64,000 nucleotides of DNA from Moniliella sp. 'wahieum'. Taxonomy: Eukaryota > Basidiomycota > Moniliellomycetes > Moniliellales > Moniliellaceae. The notes under the pieces are model-generated. The model did no database searches, was not told where the DNA came from, and saw only the letters and a list, made by a program, of their open reading frames with translations. This document shows, piece after piece, positions 33,576-46,771 of the stretch (the stretch's first letter is position 1; each line of letters starts with the position of its first letter). Position numbers and translations under genes: made by a program. The stretch is taken from NCBI GenBank assembly GCA_003971905.1, contig RSEE01000022.1, positions 372,001-436,000 of the forward strand. The letters are read 5' to 3'.

Positions 33576-35187
33576 ATGTTGATCACTACATCGCCTCCGC
33601 CCTCCCTAATGTCGACCGGGACACCCTCCCGGTCTAGTGCGCTGGCCTCGCCCTTGACGATTGCCATCCATGGAGGTGCGGGGACAATCACGACCGACAT
33701 CCCTCCAGCCCTGCAGAGCGCTTATCGTGAGTGCCTACGCGTTTCTCTTCGGGCGGGATGGGCCGTATTGGAGGCAGGTGGGACATCGCTGGACGCGGTG
33801 TGCGCCTCTGTCAAGGTACTCGAAGACAGGTATGTCCTCGCCCGGCCACTGCCGTAGGCTATCCACTGACTTGAGCTTCGCTTCCCTAAGCTCATTGTTT
33901 AACGCGGCAAAAGGTGCAGTCTTCACCAAAGGGGGCAAGGTTGAGTGCGAGGCTAGTGTGATGGTCACAGGTCCCTTGCGTCCCGGGAAACCAGCTCCGG
34001 TTTGCCCTCGCTGATGCATGGAAATGCTTGGTTCGAGCGTGGCTGTCCGGCTAACGAGGCCCCCGTACCTCCCCAAAGGTGAGAAGGCTCGGCTAGCTGG
34101 CATGGACCCCGATCTGGCTGGTGATCAAGGATTTGAGACGTCGGGCATTCCCTCCACCCGCCGGTGCGCAGCAGCTACGTTGGTGACGCAGACCAAGAAC
34201 CCTATTCTCCTCGCTAGAACCCTCTACCTACTACCGGACGAGGCTCCTCATGCACTCTTGTCGGGTACCGAGGCCGAGAAGATTGGCTGGGGCCGGGGAC
34301 GGTCAAAGTGGACCCCAAATACTATTGGACGCGGAAACGTTGGCTCGAACACCGTCGCGGACTGGGTTTACCCGACGATGACGAGGAAGGCGATGGTCTG
34401 GATGTGCCGCCGGCGTACGCCCCCGATCCATTTACTGAGCCTCTTGCACCCCGCCCCGATGGTGACTTGGAACAGGACCATGACGTGCTCACTGCTTTCC
34501 AGGAAGAGAACGATTTTCTTGATCTGCCCAAAGGTACGGTGGGCGCTTGTGCCATCGATGCTGCTGGACGGCTGGCGGTGGCTACCAGCACGGGAGGCAA
34601 AACCAACAAGTCAGATGGACGTATTGGAGACACGCCGTCCGTTGGTGCCGGGTTTTGGGCCGAACGTTTCGCCTTCGAAAAGGCGGCGCAAAGCGAGGAG
34701 CCCGAGGAGTCATATAACTGCTGCTCTGTTCGTTGAACTTTTCCTTGGGTGATGGCAGCAAATCGGATGGGCTTTCCAACTACTCCAAGTCGGGTTCAAG
34801 CATCCCGTCGACCGGGGTCGCTCTGAGCGGCACAGGGGACGGCGATTATTTCTTGCGCGGGTCATTTGCTTCGCTGGTGGCTCACAGGATGCGTTTCCTG
34901 GGTGAATCAGCAGCTGTGGCGGGCAAAAAGCTGTGGATGAGCTAGGGTCTATTGATGGTACGTCTATCGCGATATGCGCGTACCCTTTGCATAATGTGGA
35001 TGACAACTTCGACTAACTGTGCATTGTCTTCTTTTCTTAAGGCGTCGGAGGGGCGATTGTGCTGGACCAAACTGGGCAAGTCACGTTCCCGATGAATTCC
35101 AACACAATGAACCGGGGAGTCATGACCAACACGAAGGGCCATGTTCGTCCGCGTGTTGCTCTCTTCCAGAACGAGTCCCTGGCCTGA
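33576..35187 (+). CDS. Threonine-type L-asparaginase / isoaspartyl peptidase (Ntn hydrolase)
   Basis: This family cleaves L-asparagine or beta-aspartyl peptides after self-cleavage that exposes a catalytic threonine. The N-terminal exon has [13 protein letters not shown] and [11 protein letters not shown], the conserved alpha-subunit motifs. The [13 protein letters not shown] block follows. The cleavage site and nucleophile are in [20 protein letters not shown] (about 34526-34585), with Thr as nucleophile, followed by [16 protein letters not shown]. The last part has [20 protein letters not shown] and, after the second intron, [20 protein letters not shown]. Introns: 33830-33890 (GTATGT, CTGAC branch) and 34958-35041 (GTACGT, CTAAC branch). 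An acidic insertion of ~100 residues precedes the catalytic Thr. Frame breaks near 33975-34130, 34300 and 34720 fit lost bases. ATG 33576 or the in-frame ATG at 33609 could be the start. Confidence 0.87.
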
Positions 35188-35882
35188 AAATACTATACAT
35201 CTACGCCGCTATCACCTGGCGGTGTATCTGTCGGTGTGGGCCATGGGTATACATTTTGCTATGCGTATTGCTCATTGAATGTTACACAATGGTACGATCG
35301 GTCTCTTTTGCATTGTCGACAGCCGCGTTCGATACTGTGTCGTACTTATTGTTCATGTAGACAAGCAGATGGGCATCATGCGGAGCACGAGTATGATGGA
35401 GGGCGGTAAGGCCCCAGGGAAACAAAACAATAGCGTGAGATGTTATAGCTCAGAATACTTCTATGCGGTGCTGTGCTGTGCTATCTCGCTGCTTCGACTG
35501 TTATGCAGAGACGGTAGATGGACATAGCATGAGCGTGGACATGTTGCTGCTGAATTGGTGAGCGGCTTAGGAGACGATGAAGGCGAAACGGAATGGCAGG
35601 GAGTAGGCGCCATCTCCCCCAAACGGCGAAATGCGAGGACCTGCGGTGCGCACCGCGTTTCGCCATGCAATTATGCACGGCCACTAGTAGGAGACCATTG
35701 AAACTGTCTGCAGGCCTAGTCGCGATCACCGTTCACGCGTCACGGTCACTCGTCCTTGCCACTTGTCGCCTGCTGTGCGTCAGTACTAGTTTCATTTGGC
35801 TGGGGCTGGGCCAAATGACGCAAGCCACAACTATGAGGTTTTGAGCAGCTGCCACCATCTCCGGCATCGCTACGTCTCGGTG
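35188..35882. other. Intergenic region, no gene seen
   Basis: This 695-bp stretch lies between two plus-strand genes. It should include the asparaginase 3' UTR and the Impact-gene promoter. I found no coding content. Confidence 0.5.
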
Positions 35883-37584
35883 ATGCCATCAATCTCTCCA
35901 CGAAGAAGCCTCCGTGTGCGCCTAAAGCGCCCATCTGCACACAAGAATCATAATGTGGATTCAGAGAGCAGTGACGACAGCCGCGACGAAAGCTACCAGC
36001 CCCCCAGCCCCAGAAGCAAACGCCCAAGATCCCCGGCCAGCTCGGAGGAGCCAGAAGAGGCATCATCTTCTCGCCACCGTCGTCGCTCTCCGCCCGTTCC
36101 TGTTTCCGCCCCATCCACTTCCAGCCGTGATCAAGAATATCCTTCCGATGACCCGAGATGATGATGATCGCCCCACAACCTCGGAGACCCGTGGTCCGCC
36201 CGGCGGCTCTGAACCACTCCGAAGATGACCGCTTTGCCTCATTGCACCGCCGGGCCCAGGCTCCAGCAGAAAGCCAGTCTGGATGGAACACCACTGCTCC
36301 CGCAGCGTACTGCTAATGATAATTCATCCCGATCGTCAGCTCGTATTCGGATGCGGGATGCGCAAAGCGCTCGCAAGCGGAGATGGAGACCAACTTGGCA
36401 TGGGCCACGGAGCTTGGTGCTGAGGATGAAGAGCCTACAGAGGAAATTCAAATTCAGGCACCCGAACCCACTTCGTCGGCACGATCGAACCGCTCTGCTC
36501 ATCCAGGCAGGAACAAGTTGGATCAGCTATGGCAGCAAACATTAGGTGCCAAAGGCAGACGTGGCGGACATGGAACATCGGCTCGGCCCGCATCTGGTCC
36601 TGTGGGCAGGAACAAGAATCTGCAGGAGGGGCTAGCCAGCATCTTCTCGAAGCTCAGGAACTCCGCCAAGCTGAAATTGATGCCAAGAAAGCCTGGGCTT
36701 CTTTCCACGCCCGCAAAGCTGGAGAGGCTTCCAGTACTAAACGGAGACTATACCTGCCGCCCATCGCATTCGGATCCCACTCCTGGTCAACTGATCGTCC
36801 GGTACACATGTCTGACTCCCCACCACCGCCAGCTACCGTTAGCAAAGAAACTCACTCGCTCGCGTCCTGGTTGGGCTTGGCTCCTAAGGAATCGGAGCTG
36901 CCAGAACCTGTCTCGTGCGATTCGGCGCAGCTGGTGGATCGGGATTCCCTTTTCGTGGGATTCGTCTACCCTCTCGAGAGCTCTCGTCCGGCCGAGGTGG
37001 CAGCTGTTCTCAACCATCTCACGCATCGTGTTCACCCCCATGTCCCCATCAACCTGCTCCCGCCTGCCTTGCGGGTTGCTCCTGCCAGCAAACGTGGTGC
37101 GTCACATGACATGTACGCCCTACGGGTGTTGCAGTTGCGCCCTGGAAGGACAGGAGACAATGGATCGGCAGATTATTCGGTTATCGAGGAGACTGAGGAC
37201 GACGGAGAAAAGTGGGGCGCTCAAAAAGTTCTGATGGCGATGCGAGAGCAAGGGATTGTGGATGCCATCTGCATTGTGTCCCGTTGGTATGGCGGGGTCA
37301 TGCTCGGCCCCGATCGCTTCGCTCATATCCACAATGTGGCCACGCATGCACTGCAGGCGTTCCGTGTGCAAGAACAAATCGGACCGATTGTGGCACAATT
37401 GGTGGAACTGGACCAGGAATTGGATTCCCTTCGGGGACAGTTGGCCAAGGCGAGAGGGAACCCGGCTCCCGCTGCAGCAGCCCCGGCTACAGCAGCCAAA
37501 TATGGTCATGTACAAGCTCTTGATCAGCCCAGCGACTTCTCACCGCACGACAGGCGGCGGTGCGTGCTCAAAGGCGAGTATTAA
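35883..37584 (+). CDS. Impact (UPF0029)-domain protein with long basic N-terminus
   Basis: The Impact-family fold occupies about 36840-37370: VDRDSLFVGFVYPLESSRPA, then EDDGEKWGAQKVLMAMREQG, and the signature IVSRWYGGVMLGPDRFAHI. A C-terminal coiled coil follows (VELDQELDSLRGQLAKARG). In Yih1/IMPACT proteins an RWD domain precedes this fold and the protein restrains the eIF2-alpha kinase Gcn2. Here the upstream half (ATG 35883) is instead a disordered Ser/Arg/Asp-rich region (SPRRSLRVRLKRP, SSDDSRDESYQPP) plus a charged helix (AEIDAKKAWASFHARKAGE), with no RWD visible. It may therefore be a different Impact-family protein. Frame breaks occur near 36160, 36380 and 36660. The cytosolic translation-control role is inference from family. 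Confidence 0.72.
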
Positions 37585-37824
37585 CTCAAGTTCGGGACAA
37601 GATCAAGGCAGTGCCAGAATCATCCACATAATATAGCTCACCGAGGATCATATTCTGCACCTTGCTTATATACTTCTACGTCCAATGCGAGGACGCCCAA
37701 CCCGAATGCAGAGGAAGTTGTAGGCCGAGAATTCGCATGGTTCGGGTTCGCTACAACAGGAGGGGAGCGGGAGGGGGCAATATCTTGCGGCAGTGAACAG
37801 AGGATGGTTGGAAACATACTAGGC

Positions 37825-40174
37825 CTAGAGCTTAGATTTGCAGCAGGCTGCCTCCGCGTTGGCCCGAACCGAGGCCGGGTCGTCGGTTGGACGAATGTCC
37901 ATTGCCGGGTTGCGAGGGAAAAAGAAGCTGGGCTTGAAGTAGAACGACACTTCATCCGATGGCATGACGGGGAAGCTGGAGGACAAGCACGCAGGTCAGA
38001 AAGATGAACAAGCAACGAGATAAGGAGTGGGAGAACTCACTCTTCTGCCCGGGGCAAGTGGGTGATGCCGGTAGTGAAGAAGAGGACGATGTCCTTGTTA
38101 CGAATGGATTCCGTGCCATCGCCCACCCAAGCCTCGACCGTGTCTGCGGGGGTCTTGGTGGTCTGTACCACGTGTTTGCCGGCAGGGTACAAGCGGCCTT
38201 CCTCGTAGGGCACCGTCCAGAGTGCATGCTTTGCGAACGGAGCGCGGGTCGCGACGAGACTGTCGTGGTGAGCAAGAAGCTTGGGCTGCTGAGGGATCAC
38301 CAGCTTGAATCCCACCGGCTTGTTGTTGGCGTAGTGCTTTTTGTTCTCATTGACAATCACCCAGCCACGCTCTGAGTCGGCATCGGCATCACGCACCCCG
38401 TCGCCCGTCGTCTCAAACGTGGTCTGAGGGGCAATGTAGGCGTTGCCAGCCCAGTTGCGCGGGTGACCCGTGGGGTAGGGTGACGACTCGACGTGTTGTT
38501 CCACCACACTGTTAAGTGGGCCATCGATGTGAGGGTCGATGCGGACGCTTAAATGGGATACGGGGTTAGCCACTGAAAATCATGTCTGGAAAGAGGTGCG
38601 TACCTGAACAGATGCTGGTGGTACTGGGCGTTGATACGGGGTGCCACTTCATTGCCATATGTAGTAGTCTCACCGGGGCCGAGAGGCGAAAGGTTAAGAA
38701 TACCCGTAAGGTTAAGCTTGCAACCCCATGTACCATCGAGGAAGAACTCCCACGAAGCCTAAAAAAAACAATGATTAGCAGGGAAGTCTCAAGGGCATGG
38801 GCCTCGTGCGGAGGAGCAAAGTTGAAGTTTGGCCTTACCTTGTATTCGTAGTTCGCCACAGTGTAACGGAAGAGATAACGAGCTTACGTTGACGCACAGT
38901 TGCCCGCAAGCCGTTAGGGCGGAAGTCGGCGTGGGTCCAGGCAGTGCCAGCGTCCTCCTCATGGATGCAAATTGCGTTTTGGACTGTGCGCACCGAGCCA
39001 TCGTGCTGCACAAGGTGGCCATCCATGTACTCGATGCTACCCAGACAGTCACATCCCAACGAAAGTGAGTTGGACAACATTCCCAGCCCATATTCGCCAA
39101 CATCGAATGCAAACTTCTTGTACCACGGGTAATCAGGGTGGGAGTACGGAACAACCATTTCCGCCAACGAGGCCCGGTAGAACAAAGGCCGCTCTTCCGG
39201 GTTCTTGAGGCTGGCACCGGGGGCTTCCGAATCCTTGTAAGAAATCGTCGAAAGCACAATCCCCTCTCGCGGATGGAAGCCAACGTGGATCTTCCACTTC
39301 TGCCATTCCAAAATGTTGCCCGTGCGGACGAAGGATACACCTTCGGGTTGAACGACCTGCAGGGGTTTCAGATCATCACGGAACCCGTTGGGGGCCGAGC
39401 CATCCGGCGTCTGGACCATCTTGGGGTGCCACTCGTGCTTTTTGCGTGGGGGGCCGTAACGGGGACGCAAGGCCGGGTCCGGCTTGGTAAACCCAGGGGG
39501 GGAGGGGCGCTGGTGGCGGAGGTCGAGAGCTCACGGTTGGGCCCTTGCGTACGCATAGGAGGGTAGTCAATCGCCAGAACCTCGCCAGTGTTACTGTCCA
39601 AGACAGGCGCAAAGTCAAGCGGGTGGGCGTAGTGGTTGTCGTCCGGGCTGCCAAAGCGTGCGTAACAGTAGGCTTCTTGCAAACGGCGGCCAGGGAAGCG
39701 CGTGTCCCAGCCAACCGACCAGCCATCGGCATACAATTGATGGGGCTCAACGCCAATCTCCTTGAGTGCCTCAATTACCTTAGGCGACTTGCGAAGGTTG
39801 TCCTCCGCTACCTCAAGCTCTTGGACGGTGATTGCGGGTTGCACACCTTCAGGGAGAAGGATGACATCGACCACGGTCGGTTGAGGTGCCGATGGAGGAA
39901 GAGTGACGTACAACTCGTACGCACGACCACCAACAGCATCAATCACGTGCACCTCCACCTGGCGTTCAATCTTTGTCTTTGGCTTCTCCGCTGGACCGCC
40001 GGGCCAACGGATGTGTTCGATCACGGCGTTCTTCTCAGGCTCCTTGAGATAGACGTTGGTGATCTTGAACGCCTTGAGGCCCAGCTTCTCAACAGCATGG
40101 GTCTTGACGACGGCACCAGCAGCCGCAATCTCCTCAGGTGTGGGCGGATCAAGCGGATGGAAGGGGAGCGACAT
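37825..40174 (-). CDS. Copper amine oxidase with peroxisomal SKL tail
   Basis: This enzyme oxidises primary amines to aldehyde, ammonia and H2O2 using copper and topaquinone. ATG 40174 starts MSLPFHPLDPPTPEE. The catalytic-base block is KFAFDVGEYGLG (about 39100), and the topaquinone site is VANYEYK just before the first intron (about 38840-38860). Copper histidines are in YHQHLF and ITHLPRAED. The C-terminus is EAACCKSKL, a textbook PTS1, so it should act in peroxisomes, as yeast amine oxidases do. Introns: 38759-38838, 38548-38603 and 37976-38040, all GT-AG. Frame breaks near 39480 and 38865 fit single lost bases. It is divergently transcribed from a formaldehyde dehydrogenase, which would suit oxidation of methylamine-type substrates; that pairing is inference. 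Confidence 0.92.
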
Positions 40175-40256
40175 AATGGCGCACTGAGCAGAGGGTGTGG
40201 CGGGGGGGGGTTGATGGTGAAAACAGCGCAGTGTAAGACGGCACCAGCAGGGGCAC

Positions 40257-40264
40257 TTAAATAG
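40257..40264 (-). promoter_or_regulatory. TATA-like box of the copper amine oxidase
   Basis: CTATTTAA on the minus strand lies about 85 bp before the ATG at 40174, a normal distance for a fungal core promoter. Confidence 0.4.
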
Positions 40265-40818
40265 AGTGCTTGCGGAGCCAACTATGTGGAAGAAGTGCAC
40301 CCGCGGCCTGTTCTGATTTGCCTGTGTCTCCTCAAAACCCCAAACGGACCCGTGCACAGATACTGACTGATAGATATCCCCAATCATTAACCAGGGTGCG
40401 GTTCAGGCACCACAGAGCGCACCGCCATGTCAGATCACAGAGAGCAAGTCCGTTCACAACAGAAGAAACCAAAGCCGACTGGTCCAAAAGCCACCACTGT
40501 AGGGCAGCACGCAGAGCAGGCTAAGTCCGATGGAGCTGCCTCTGTCAGCGATCAGGCTGATCACAACCAGCACGGCTTATCGATATCAATATCAGCTCCA
40601 GCCAGTATTCAATGCCCAGCGCCCATCCAGCACCACGCAACCCTAGCTGGCCTGGCGCCACTGAGCAGCCCACTGACGCCGTGCTGGGCAGCGCGCTTAG
40701 GCGCTTAGGGGTCAGTCAATTTAATTGTTAGTCTAAGCGCGCTTACACGGGCCTGCTGCTGCTTAATGTTTAGGGGCGTGCACTGGGCCTGTGCCCGTTG
40801 CATCCTGTCTCTGGCCTC

Positions 40819-40889
40819 ATGCATCATGCATCAATGACACCCCGCGTCACGCGTCACGCGTCAAGCTTCAAATTTCAAACTTGAGCTTG
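40819..40889. repeat. Composite heptad array with changing palindromic cores
   Basis: ATGCAT is at 40819 and 40826. A second register then runs in 7-bp steps: CCGCGT (40842), ACGCGT (40849), ACGCGT (40856), AAGCTT (40863), AAATTT (40870), AAACTT (40877), each followed by one base, then AGCTTGAG. Four consecutive units are perfect but different palindromes or palindrome pairs in the same register. Confidence 0.9.
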
Positions 40890-41011
40890 AGATGCGAGAT
40901 GCTCTGGCGATGATCGATGACGCGATGACGTGTCAACGTCGCCTCGCGTCGCATATCATCCTGACATGTGATAAGAATATGCCGTGGATCAATTGTGGTT
41001 TTCCAAGTCTC

Positions 41012-41037
41012 AGTACTGAGACTCAGTACTCAGTACT
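41012..41037. repeat. Heptad array, core AGTACT
   Basis: AGTACT occurs at 41012, 41025 and 41032. The last two are 7 bp apart with a C spacer; the first is joined by the inverted GAGACTC. Confidence 0.85.
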
Positions 41038-41268
41038 TGTGCTCAGTTCTAGTCAGTGGGCAGCCGTGTACTGGGCTGTACAGTGGCTGTACCCGCACGC
41101 CTCCAGCCTGCTCTCACCTCCAGCACCAACTGTCGCGTGCCCCCCTCCCCCCCCCCCCAATCCCCCTCTTAAAGCAGTCCCACTTTCACCGCCCACCTCC
41201 CACCCCAACGCCAACAACCCACCGTCTCTTCTTCGCCACCCACACCTACATTCACATCACACCCGACC

Positions 41269-42496
<1,228 letters not shown>

Positions 42497-42833
42497 GTCT
42501 TTGCTAGTGCCTTGCACACTTCTCTTCTGTCGCTAGCATTGCACTCATACCATTTCCTTTTTGCTTATTGTAGGACTCCCCTCCCATAAGCTCCAAAACT
42601 TATAGAACCTGGATAAATCTCACTGTCAGTACTATTCTTTTCATCATTCGTCCAAGGGAAGGAGTAGTCAACGAAATATCAACAGAATAGCGAGCGAGAA
42701 TAACGTCAACGATACGTCGTCTTCTCACACCGGCTCGCCCTCCTATCGTGTATGTTGTGTAATGGAAGTATATAGTTGAAAGGATCCGAAAAGGGGAAGG
42801 ATGCAGCAAATGTTATTCATTGGATTGGAAGAA
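42497..42833. other. Intergenic spacer between convergent genes
   Basis: This 337-bp stretch holds the 3' ends of the dehydrogenase (+) and the GH79 protein (-). It is AT-rich. No gene was seen. Confidence 0.55.
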
Positions 42834-45800
42834 TCAAGGCTTGCTCTTCGACTCCCTTGCCGGCTGCGGGGTCATCGAGGAATGGCCGTTAGTATGCGTT
42901 GGATCCGTGTAGCCCTGGGGTAACCGAGCAGAGCCCGGGTTCTGTTGATTTTGGTGACTTGCCAGGGCGGCGGCGCGGACTTGGGCTTCGTAGTACTGGG
43001 CATAGTAGTTGTGGTATGCGGCATTGTACGCTTCCTGGCTAGGGTACACGCCATACTGGTGTTGCCCAAGACCCACGGCCGAAGGAGCGACACCATACGT
43101 TTGCTCGTACCACTCGGCATAGGCTTGGTGAGACACAGGCGTATCCGCACCTCCCGTTGCCCCACCTGCCGCTGCTGGGGAGGCCAGTACGGTGTTGGTA
43201 GAGTGTGTGCGCGACAGAGATGGGGAGCGAGGATTGCCACTCTGGTTCACTTTGCCGGGTCCATGCGTCCTCCCGTGTCGCCTCCCTGGCACTTGGAGTC
43301 GGCGAAGGAACGGGGTCGCGCACCTCCTCTGCTGGCTAAAGAGCCACGCCTCCTGCCCTTGTGCGTGCGAGCGTGAAATGGGCGGAGAGGCGACCTCAGG
43401 TGCGCTTCCGAGTCGGTGGATGAGATCGAATTGCTGATTGCAGCTCTTCCTTCTCATGTGTCTTGCCGTGTCCGCCGTTTCGTTCCGTACTCGAGAGAGT
43501 CGACGACAAGAGTGTGTTCCTTGCCGAAGCAGTCGCGTCGGACGCTTCCGAGAGGGATCCGGGACTGTCACCAAGAGGCGTTCTGGCTGCCCCAAAGGGT
43601 TCCCCAGCACTGACGAGCATACGCGACCGGCGCGTTGCCTGCATTTCAGGTGAGGGGGACGGAGCTGTGGCTCGGGCATATTGGGCATAGGCGGGGTCGT
43701 TGTGGACACTGTACCCCCGCAACCTTGGCCGAGACGCTGTCCGGCAGTTGGCTCATCGGGGCGGTTGATTGCAGGTGATGTGTAGGGGTTTGTTCCCGTG
43801 TCATCCTTTCGGACGAAGCAGGTACATCTGTGTCCATCGGTACGGGGACAGGGACGTCCTATTGGTCCCTGGAGGCTGCAGGTGCCCGTAGCTGCCGGGG
43901 GCAGTGTAAGGGAACGATTGACGAGTAGCCTGATGGTCAGGTAGACCATTCCCGACAATCCCAGACCAGCGTACTCTGTTCGAGGCTGGTCCGCCAGCGT
44001 ATCTGCATGTGAGGGAGAGGCAGAGTAGACCGAAGCGTCGGAAGGAGAAGGCGGAGCCAAAGGGCTCTGGAACATAGGGGATGATGTAGGGACAGCGGAA
44101 TACCCCTTCATGTCCAGACCTCCAAACGATCGGGGAGGCTCGTGCAGTGTCATAGCTGGTGACGCTTGGTAGCTGGACAGGTCTTTCGAGTGTTGCTGGG
44201 GCGAGTCGAGGCTGAAATTCGAGCTGTAATCCAACATGCAGGCGCCTCCTTAGGGTTTGTATCGTCATCGCCCATTGGACCAATGGTAGCTGCGCTGGCG
44301 GTAGAAGAACGTTTGGCAGCCCCCGTTTTGGTGAACGTAGGTGTATCTTCGCTGTGCCCGTATTCGTAGCTGTAGCCATAGCCTGCGTCCAGGATCTTTG
44401 TTTCTCCCTAGACGCAGTCTTGTTGGGCTGAGCTTGAGGGATCCACGGAGCCAGAATCATTAGCGAAACGCACCCTTGGTCGATCGGAGGCGGCATATTC
44501 GCCAGAAGGGGAGGGGGAAGAAGCCAACAATCCTTCTCGACTGGGCGTCATTTCGCTTTGGTACCCTCAACGCCTCGACCAGCTCCTAACCAGATGCCAA
44601 CTCAGCAGCCTTGGTGGCGATAGAGCGGGCGTGCTTGTCTGCATATCCGTCATGTCCCGGTGGACCTTCGAATTGCCCCGCTTTTTGCGTACACAGAACA
44701 ATGCCAATATGCCCGCACAGATGGTGAGGATGGCGAGGCCAACTCCCCCTCCAATAGCAATCACGATAACATCCGCCATACTCAAATGGTTGGAGTTACC
44801 GTCGTCAACTGTTCCGGTGAAGCCGGCCCCCTTGTGGTTTTTATCGGTTGAATTACCCGAACCAAGGGAGGTCCCGAATTTGGAGCAAAGCGAGGGATGG
44901 CCATCGTCCGCGCCGAGTACCACGTTCAGGTTCGCCACCACGACGGAGGAGTCAGGTACAGTGATCGAAAGGGAACCATCGTCGCCAACCTGAAACGACT
45001 TCTGTTGGGATGAAGAAGTTGTGTTTACCAGTTGGGGCTGCCGTCCCCACTGGACTCATACTCCATACCGTTCCAGGTGGTGTTGGTGGTGCTGGCGGCG
45101 TAGGCAGCATTCAAAGAAGAAACGAAAAAGGTCTTTCCCTTGTAGTACGGTAAGGACAGATTAAATGTAACTGTGGGCGCACTTTGGCGACGGTGTTTTC
45201 CACGGTTCAAGAAAGAATGTGAATGAGAGCGGCGCTGGGGCGGGCGTAAGTCGCATTTGGCCGAAGGGGTTCGTGTTCAAAAGCACCACGGCCTGAAGGG
45301 TGTTGTGGCGATACACCCCATAAGCAGCCAGGCGCGTAGTGTAGGAGTCAGGCACTCCGGTAAGGGGGATGGCAGCGAAATTGGTGTTGCACCCTGTTCC
45401 TAGAAGCTGCGCCAGTGCGGCAAATGCATAATAGGATGAACGGACATGGGGGCCCACGCCATTTTGCTCGTTGGGTTGCCAGGGAGAGCCATAGGAGTTG
45501 TCGGTCATGTGGATCTGCGTGCTGGCAACGCCGACGGTGGAAGCAAAAGAAAGTAGTTCATTGTCCATAGTGTATTAGCTTATGAGCCATCAAGTCAGTA
45601 TGATACGCCTGAACAGGTTGGACCGCGTCTCAACGTACCGAAGTATCGCTAATGCCTTGTATGCCTGTGGACCCACGACCCCATTTCTCGCACAAAGTAA
45701 GGCTTTCCAGAGGCATTGCCTGTTTGGCTTGATTGGTCCACTCCGTGTACTGTTGAGTCATAGCTGGCAAACTCAGCAACGGTCGATGGTCAAGTTCCAA

Positions 45801-46724
45801 TTCGACACTCCTACATAGTCTGAAGAGGGATGAAGACGGGTCAGTTCATATGCTGCATACGGCAAGAAAAGAAAACGCACAAAAGTAGTCGTGCTGGGAC
45901 CAGCCCTTGAGGTACTGGCCATTGTCGGTGGCAACACCAGTCCTCATCAAATCGATGATGCGGTAGGCATGACCGGTCTTGGTTGCCGTTGTGGCAGTGC
46001 TCGCTGCCTCAAACATGTCTGTTGGCAAGCCTTGGGCTTGAGCACTTGTTTGTAAACCGCATCGGCACGGAAAAACCACTCGCTGCCGTAGTCCGCCGTT
46101 GTCCAGGAACTGTTACGATACTTGTTCACGATGTACAATCCGGTTCGTTTCCCACTTCGAGTGAATGAATCTGCACATTTTTGATGTAAGCGAAAAGAGA
46201 CTGCGCTTGGGCAACAATGTGAGTCAGCGCGTCTTGGTTGTTGTACGCCAGGTTGAGGCCAAAAGTGATGGGTGTGTTCTTGGGGAAATTATCGAGAGCA
46301 GCGTAGTAGCCAGGACCGTAGGTCCAGCTGTCGGTTTTGCTGCCTGGATTGCCTTGCCCGTGGCATTGGGATTAGGAACGATTCCAAGTGACGTATTGGT
46401 CCCATCGTAGAGCATATTGTCGCCCGAGTTGCCCCCGACACGAATATGGGGTGGAACGCCCATATAGTTGGCAATATTGGTCAAGAGCTGGTTGGAGAGA
46501 CGGTTGGGTGTGGTGATGCCGGTGAAAGAAAGTAGGTTGCTGGGCTCAATACCCACGCCCATGTAGGTTCCATCAAGCACAGTCGACACACCATTGCCCA
46601 TTCCGCCGATGGTATTCAAAGGCGAGAGCGAAACCTGGGCCTGAGCTGGGGCGGTGAGGAGAAGCGTGTTGACGACCGCAGCGGCGGTGGCAGCCAGGGT
46701 AAGGCACCGACGGCGGAAACGCAT
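42834..46724 (-). CDS. GH79-type glycoside hydrolase anchored by one membrane helix, with long cytoplasmic tail
   Basis: ATG 46724 opens a signal peptide (RRCLTLAATAAAVVNTLLLTAPAQA). The catalytic part has PSNLLSFTGI, VPPHIRVGGNSGDNMLYD and HSLEVGNEPDLYIVNKY, where the Glu of NEP is the expected acid/base of GH79 beta-glucuronidases. Introns: 45820-45880 (GTGCGT) and 45579-45638 (GTACGT). A beta-rich C-terminal domain with AVVLLNTNPF follows. A membrane helix (MADVIVIAIGGGVGLAILTI, about 44785-44720) is followed by FCVRKKRG, a stop-transfer cluster. The reading frames then continue with Ser/Pro-rich, low-complexity sequence to QPARESKSKP at 42834, giving a tail of roughly 550 residues. Many frame breaks occur in the tail (near 44560, 44395, 43890, 43700, 43440, 43220), so its unity with the enzyme is likely but not proven. 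The substrate is probably glucuronoside-bearing glycans. Confidence 0.75.
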
Positions 46725-46771
46725 TTGTCGAGGAGAATGGGAGTAGAAACTCCCTTGTTGGTGTCAAAAGA

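Larger units (their letters stand above)
40175..41268. promoter_or_regulatory. Divergent promoter region of amine oxidase and formaldehyde dehydrogenase, with heptad arrays
   Basis: This 1.1-kb stretch separates two divergent metabolic genes. It contains the clearest heptad block of the window (40819-40889), an AGTACT array (41012-41037) and a pyrimidine-rich stretch (41130-41260) just before the dehydrogenase ATG. No coding region is supported. Confidence 0.6.

Noticed and set aside
45004..45030. Possible 27-bp intron in the GH79 gene (GTAAAC...CAACAG)
   Set aside because: It is far shorter than all other introns here, and the next frame reads through it as sensible protein, so a one-base error is simpler.
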